A DNA stretch of 64,000 bases from Arthrobacter sp. MYb229 (GTDB lineage: Bacteria > Actinomycetota > Actinomycetes > Actinomycetales > Micrococcaceae): the NCBI RefSeq assembly GCF_002975405.1, contig NZ_PCPS01000006.1, positions 62,001 to 126,000 on the forward strand. Direction: 5' to 3'. A model generated the notes under the pieces. The model had not been told where the DNA came from and made no database searches. It was given only the letters and a program-made list of their open reading frames with translations. Shown in pieces: positions 63,713 to 64,000 of the stretch (the stretch's first letter is position 1; every line of letters begins with the position of its first letter). Position numbers and translations under genes: made by a program.

Positions 63713-64000
63713 TCAGCCTTCGGTGTCGGTGGCTTCCAGCTCGGCCAGGAACTTGGCAAGCCGCGCGCTCCGGGTCTTCTCGGTCCGGGCAATCATCAGC
63801 TGGTGCAGGATGTGATAGCGCGGCTGTGACTTCAACGCGGCGAAATTCTTGGCAGCAAGCGGGGCGCGGTCCAGCGCATCTTGGAGATCTTGCGGCACCT
63901 GGGCGGTGGCTTGGCCTTGGTACGCGCGTTCCCACCGTCCATCGTCCTTCGCCTTTTGGATCTCCGCATACCCTCGCGGGCGCATGCGGCCTTGGTCGAT
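63713..64000 (-). CDS. YdeI/OmpD-associated family protein (partial, 5' end cut by window)
   Basis: The frame is open from the right edge to the TGA at 63713-63715, about 95 codons. GRMRPRGYAEIQKAKDDGRWERAYQG, VPQDLQDALDRAPLAAKNFAAL and RYHILHQLMIARTEKTRSARLAKFLAEL are typical of the C-terminal half of YdeI-like proteins, whose members have been linked to bacteriocin or peptide resistance. The N-terminal half is outside the window. Confidence 0.85.
   Translation of the reverse strand: MDQGRMRPRGYAEIQKAKDDGRWERAYQGQATAQVPQDLQDALDRAPLAAKNFAALKSQPRYHILHQLMIARTEKTRSARLAKFLAELEATDTEG

Overview
This is a chromosomal window from an actinobacterium of moderately high GC, most likely a Micrococcaceae member close to Arthrobacter or Glutamicibacter. 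The pointers are an Rpf-type resuscitation factor, PerM (DUF6350), an Mrf-like COG0523 protein with a cysteine-free L36, a mycothiol-dependent-type DinB protein, monomeric isocitrate dehydrogenase, and several genes whose -10 box lies 7-8 bases before the start codon (leaderless transcription). I see no tRNA, rRNA, insertion sequence, prophage or CRISPR array.

Layout. 1-6.2 kb: two 3-methyladenine glycosylases, a metal-sensing ArsR/CDF efflux pair with a palindromic operator on the arsR start codon, and a MacB-like ABC exporter. 6.2-16.8 kb: an SMC-like MksBEF/JetABC operon that lacks the JetD/MksG nuclease, a polysaccharide deacetylase lipoprotein, and a Cas4/RecB-type nuclease fused to an SF1 helicase. 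16.8-24.6 kb: small membrane proteins, a BrkB/YihY protein, a secreted RpfA, a class III CoA-transferase, a PaaX-like regulator overlapping tryptophan 2,3-dioxygenase, and an FMN reductase. 24.7-26.3 kb: hpaH-hpaI of homoprotocatechuate meta-cleavage. 26.3-42.3 kb: perM, purN and purH, which are adjacent in mycobacteria, are here separated by accessory genes: a zinc-ribbon SDR, an ECF sigma/anti-sigma pair with a divergent lipoprotein, and a GH38 mannosidase / sugar kinase / MFS module.

42.4-53.3 kb holds the most coherent regulatory picture. First comes a Zur-box-controlled zinc-starvation operon (Mrf-like protein plus RpmJ without cysteines). Then comes a 5-oxoproline-type locus in two opposed operons. 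On the plus strand are an NRAMP-fold transporter without the metal motifs (YcsG type) and a YcsI/DUF1445 hydro-lyase. On the minus strand are pxpA, a fused pxpB-pxpC, a biotin carboxylase-BCCP protein, a GntR/FCD regulator and an HD hydrolase. Palindromes of the form TTGTNNNACAA occur twice before the transporter and once before pxpA, so one regulator probably controls both arms. A purine deaminase and a Clp N-domain protein sit between them.

53.4-64 kb: a DHA2 efflux pump with a divergent TetR regulator and shared operator, icd, lipoproteins, a DinB/MDMPI protein, dGTPase, a 2-hydroxyacid dehydrogenase, an uncharacterised protein with a nuclease-like C-terminus, and a partial YdeI-like gene at the right edge. 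All functions are read from motifs and context without database searches.
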